Source: Anisodus tanguticus (lineage: Eukaryota; Streptophyta; Magnoliopsida; Solanales; Solanaceae). Taken from it: a stretch of 64,000 bases of DNA. Location: the NCBI GenBank assembly GCA_034509755.1, contig CM067555.1:46210255-46274254 (forward strand), written 5' to 3'. Below are positions 62,673-64,000 of this stretch, in pieces. The notes beneath the pieces were generated by a model. It made no database searches and was not told the origin of the DNA. It saw only the letters and a list, made by a program, of their open reading frames with translations. Position numbers and translations under genes: made by a program. Position 1 is the first letter of the stretch, and every line of letters begins with the position of its first letter.

Positions 62673-63096
62673 TATATCATAATATTATTCTCTTATCATG
62701 TTGAGCTTCTACATTTAAGCATCACAATCTCGTGTAATATTACTTTAACTTCATTCTCATAGTAGTTAAACTTGCAGTTTATGATCTTATCTTACTTTTA
62801 CTTTTCATAATTTAAGCTTCCAATTAACACCCTTATTTCACCAAACTTTCCATATAATTTAAGTCGTTCTCATCCTAATTTTTCGGAAAAACATTTTCTT
62901 TCGTCCAAACACACCCTAGTGTAATAGTCATAAAAATTCTAGCAAGGAAAATTCAAATGCAAATATAACAATCTTCTCATGTCGATATTTTAATAAACAA
63001 TTTTTGCAAGTTGATAAATCTATATGACGATAATGTAAGTGGATAAGAACACAAGAATGATTATTAACGAATCAATTATCCAACATGGAAGTATTA

Positions 63097-63287
63097 AATG
63101 TTAAATATTGTCGAAATTAATAATTAATGCAAAATAAAGCCTGTCCCAAAAAATCTTCAAAAGCAGATAATGTTGTTTATCAACAATTTATTTAATTCTT
63201 AAGCCACTGAATATTAAATATTGTCGAAATTAATATAAATAAAGCCTGTCCCAAAACATCTTCAAAAGTAGGTAATGTTGTTTATGT
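63097..63287. repeat. Direct tandem duplication, ~75-bp units
   Basis: 'ttaaatattgtcgaaattaa' through 'aaagcctgtcccaaaa' and 'ggtaatgttgtttat' occurs at 63097-63182 and 63209-63284 with minor differences. Confidence 0.85.
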
Positions 63288-64000
63288 TGGGATACAATTG
63301 TTGCAGGGAACGGTAAGTAAGTAAATATTACAATTGTAAGAAAGGATAAACTAAATATTACAATAAACTGGAAATCAAGAACTTAACAAACTGCTTGTGT
63401 ACTTTGCCGAGTCGAAGTGATGACACTCTGTCTTTAAGACAAGATTGCCCCGTATATCTCCTTTTACGTTGTCGGGCAATAGTCTCCCAAGATATAACAA
63501 CAACTTAACAATTGAGCAAAGAAAACTTAAGTGCTACTCTTGAAGAACTTTGAGTATAGTAACTATGCTAGAGAGGAAGAAGATGAATTTAGAAAATTCT
63601 GGAGTATTTTCTAAGTGTTGTGTAGTGTTCTTCAATTGAGCCAAAGGCCTCAATTTATAGTGTAAGGAGATGACCACTCAACTAGCCAACTAATGACCTT
63701 CAATAGCCATGTAATGAAACTTAATTGAGAGGTTACATTCATATGGCTGAATTCATGTGCCAAGTAATGGAGAATCAATGCTCCAAAATCAGCCCAAAGG
63801 TCAGAACTTTTCAACTTCCCGTCACGGCATTCTGCCTCAGAAGCGCCGCGGCTCTGTGAATTAGCGCTGCGACGTTCCGGCGCCTCGGCTATGACGGGGC
63901 TGCGCCGCGGCCCTTCGCGGCTCCGCGGCGATTTCTGACTCGTTTCATCTTACACTTCATACACTTCTTCCTTCGTTTACCAACGTGGAATACTTTGTCA
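63285..64000. mobile_element. LTR-like sequence running off the right edge
   Basis: It begins TGTTGGGATACAATTGTTGC immediately after the tandem duplication, a TG-type LTR start. A GC-rich segment at 63830-63935 ('gcgccgcggc' motifs) contrasts with its surroundings. No protein-coding part is visible within the window. Confidence 0.5.

Noticed and set aside
1..64000. tRNA genes, bacterial operons, organelle DNA
   Set aside because: No cloverleaf with recognisable A and B boxes, no ribosome-binding-site operon structure and no plastid or mitochondrial gene was seen on reading. A computed scan would be needed to exclude tRNAs fully.

Overview
This is nuclear DNA from a flowering plant. Introns obey GT/AG, the background is AT-rich, and three host genes sit among retrotransposon and DNA-transposon debris. 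The repeats point to Solanaceae: RTE-type LINEs with a (TTG)n tail, a short inverted-repeat element of the 'gttgctcggactcttcaaaaatg' type, and small Stowaway-like elements. That assignment rests on remembered repeat families, not on a search. No bacterial, organellar or CRISPR features are present.

Host genes, all on the minus strand: (1) an intact intronless SAUR-like gene (1882-2256); (2) a clade-B AT-hook/PPC (AHL) nuclear protein gene in five exons (8566-23538), whose first and last exons each carry a reading-frame shift; (3) a complete 13-exon gene for AP2M, the medium subunit of the AP-2 clathrin adaptor (30491-45435), giving a 438-residue protein with every splice phase matching.

Layout: 1-2.5 kb, Copia scrap and SAUR. 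3.6-8.25 kb, a small element and a decayed hAT transposon with terminal inverted repeats. 8.5-23.7 kb, AHL. Its introns hold a foldback structure with a LINE (intron 3), a Gypsy gag present twice head-to-head as a ~1.5 kb-arm inverted repeat with a LINE in one arm (intron 2), and a tandem array that repeats the exon 1 splice-donor region and once copies the second AT-hook coding segment (intron 1). 23.8-30.3 kb, intergenic foldback elements and direct repeats. 30.3-45.4 kb, AP2M. A 5S-rRNA-like sequence lies just past its stop codon. Its 8.7 kb intron 1 again contains a tandem array, one unit of which repeats the end of exon 1 and its donor, and is broken up by LINEs, a hAT fragment and foldback elements. 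45.7-59.7 kb, a Copia element inserted about 280 bp upstream of the AP2M start codon; a Gypsy element with two LTRs sits inside the Copia 5' LTR and carries a spliced antisense extra gene next to a decayed gag-pol. 59.7-64 kb, foldback elements and an LTR-like sequence running off the right edge.

The host genes do not form a pathway. What links them is shared local architecture: in both multi-exon genes the first intron is built from copies of the preceding exon-intron boundary and was then enlarged by transposons.
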